A stretch of DNA of 64,000 nt from Nematostella vectensis (taxonomy: Eukaryota; Cnidaria; Anthozoa; Actiniaria; Edwardsiidae). The DNA lies in the NCBI RefSeq assembly GCF_932526225.1, contig NC_064035.1, positions 12,964,566 to 13,028,565 of the forward strand, read 5' to 3'. The notes beneath the pieces are model-generated. The model was given only the letters and a program-made list of their open reading frames with translations, was not told where the DNA came from and did not search any database. The stretch's first letter is position 1. The number at the start of each line of letters is the position of its first letter. Position numbers and translations under genes: made by a program. This document shows positions 62,615 through 64,000 of this stretch, one piece after another.

Positions 62615-63130
62615 TCAACACAAGGTTGAAAAAGTATGTGAATCGCCTCTGTGAAACATTAGTTGTGCTGATGTTTCGAGTGTTAGTCTTCTGTCGGAGC
62701 AGAAAAAAGGATTTTTATCTGGGTAGTCTCTAAAGATGTTACTCATACACTTGCATCTACTAATGAATTGCGCAGTGATAAAACAATCATTTGGTGTTAT
62801 TAGTAGCATCAACACAAATGAATGATCAATCAAATGGTCTACTCTTACAGTAATAATAATTATCAATTTCAGCAGCAAAAAAAGAAAAAAAAAACTCGTC
62901 TCACGAACATTTTGCTGTACAGGGTGGATGTTTGTTCACAATGTACAACCATGGCCACCATGATAGTTTTAAAAAAATAGGCAAATAAAGATGGGAGAAA
63001 AGTACTATTTGATAGGCATGAAGTTCAATAGCCAACAATACTAGTTAGGCCGTTTTACAGTTAACACTCAAATCGTCAGCGCAACTGCTGTTTCACAGGT
63101 GTTCAACATACTTTTTCAACCTTGTGTCGA
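62615..63130. mobile_element. MITE-like element, ~50-bp imperfect terminal inverted repeats
   Basis: The left end TTCAACACAAGGTTGAAAAA (then GTATGTGAA...CTGTGAAACA) matches the reverse complement of the right end TTCGACACAAGGTTGAAAAA. About 516 bp with no coding capacity. Confidence 0.7.
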
Positions 63131-63711
63131 ATCATAGCTTTGTTAGACCACGTCCATAAAAGGTAAGAAAAATAATGGACAAATTTTTTCTATGATCAAT
63201 ATCAAAATATTTTTTACAATTCAAAATGGCTCTGAATGTTGCAAATCACTAGATGAAAAATTTGTGCCTCCAAATGTCATTACAAAATGCAACTTGAATT
63301 TGTCGTCACCCACATACACTTAAAGTGTATTCTTGTGCCTAATTGTTGATCAATATAGTAAGAACGTGTAGAGGTTTCACTGTATTGCAGTATGCCCACG
63401 GGAAAACCAGACAAAATGTTCGTGTATCGAATATTTTCTTTAATTTGTGTACTGTATATATTTTATAAAGCCAATTTATTGTAGTTGTTGTCGTAGAGAT
63501 TGATCTGGTTCTGTTTTAGCCGCGATTCATAACATTTTAGGCGATTTTCCTCCCTCATCTCGGTTCACCTCCTCCCCACTCGTAATAAAATACAACAGGG
63601 TAGGAAGCTCCCTAGCAATCACAACTTTGACTCTTCAAGGCAACTTTTTCGGCAGAAAACGGAAGCTTCTCCCTTCAAAATTCTATATGCCATAGAAGAA
63701 TAGTTTCTAAA

Positions 63712-63990
63712 CATCAATCAAAGAAAATTATCAAAAAGACCAGAATTTCACTGCAAAGTTGAAATTTATCGTTCTTCCAGGGTGCTGACAAAAGTCGCCC
63801 CCCCTCCCCCCCAGACACAATACAATGGTCACAGCGGTTGCCATGGCATTGCATTTTCTATTGTGTCTGGCCCCCAACCACACTCAGGGGAATGAGTTTG
63901 TCAGCACCCTGGAATAACGATAAATTTCAACTTTGCAGCGAAAAATTGCAGGGAAATTTTGGTCTTTAGGATTATTTTCTTCGAAAAACA
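63712..63990. mobile_element. Long hairpin (palindromic) element at right edge
   Basis: Arms share AAAGTTGAAATTTATCGTT, CCAGGGTGCTGACAAA and outer AAAGACCA/TGGTCTTT blocks. An inner pair AGACACAATA/TATTGTGTCT forms the tip. Near-palindromic over ~280 bp. Confidence 0.75.
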
Positions 63991-64000
63991 AATTGAAGAA

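Larger units (their letters stand above)
61183..64000. other. PPP5C 3' UTR and downstream intergenic DNA
   Basis: 3' UTR to about 61570, then dispersed repeat copy 4 and two inverted-repeat elements. No gene is supported to the window end. Confidence 0.6.

Overview
This is a eukaryotic, intron-rich, AT-leaning genomic window with seven conserved animal protein-coding genes. All were rebuilt here exon by exon from splice sites and protein similarity. The gene set (trifunctional folate enzyme, BAG co-chaperone, Hsp40, i-AAA protease, Na-K-Cl cotransporter, MAX, PP5), small U2 introns, some U12 introns, many small inverted-repeat elements and a hammerhead ribozyme element suggest an early-branching marine animal. 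A cnidarian such as a sea anemone is my best guess, but this is inference and not proven by the window.

Layout. (1) 25-16353, minus: MTHFD1-type C-1-tetrahydrofolate synthase, N-terminal 438 codons in 17 exons, running off the left edge; its introns hold four minisatellites. (2) 16535-17719, minus: intronless BAG3-like co-chaperone. It is divergent from (3) 18029-19084, plus: an intronless DNAJB-type Hsp40. The 309 bp between them hold two TATA boxes and two strong heat-shock elements. (4) 21479-33856, minus: YME1L1-type mitochondrial i-AAA protease, 20 exons, with a 3.6 kb 25-bp minisatellite in one intron. (5) 33857-37904: intergenic, with a 46-bp minisatellite. (6) 37905-43540, plus: SLC12A-type NKCC cotransporter, 6 exons, 1021 aa. 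(7) 45285-50161, plus: MAX bHLH-zipper factor, 6 exons, 184 aa, with a 25-bp minisatellite in intron 4. (8) 51392-61182, plus: PP5 (TPR + phosphatase), 16 exons, 490 aa. PP5 contains two U12-type introns, a hammerhead-ribozyme retroelement fragment and a 5'-truncated LINE fragment. (9) 61183-64000: 3' flank with inverted-repeat elements.

The most unusual signal is that four separate intronic tandem arrays (three in MTHFD1, one in YME1L1) have repeat units that contain the 3' splice site and first coding bases of the exon they abut. Tens of decoy acceptors therefore sit upstream of the real one. In one array (51-bp unit) the decoys are also in frame and open, so use of upstream acceptors could add multiples of 17 residues. 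The second notable object is a complete type I hammerhead ribozyme core inside a 37-bp perfect inverted repeat in PP5 intron 2.

Functionally, BAG3-like and DNAJB are likely co-induced by heat stress. BAG3-like, MTHFD1 and YME1L1 share the minus strand; NKCC, MAX and PP5 share the plus strand. All seven are housekeeping or stress genes, and I see no operon-like organisation beyond the divergent chaperone pair.
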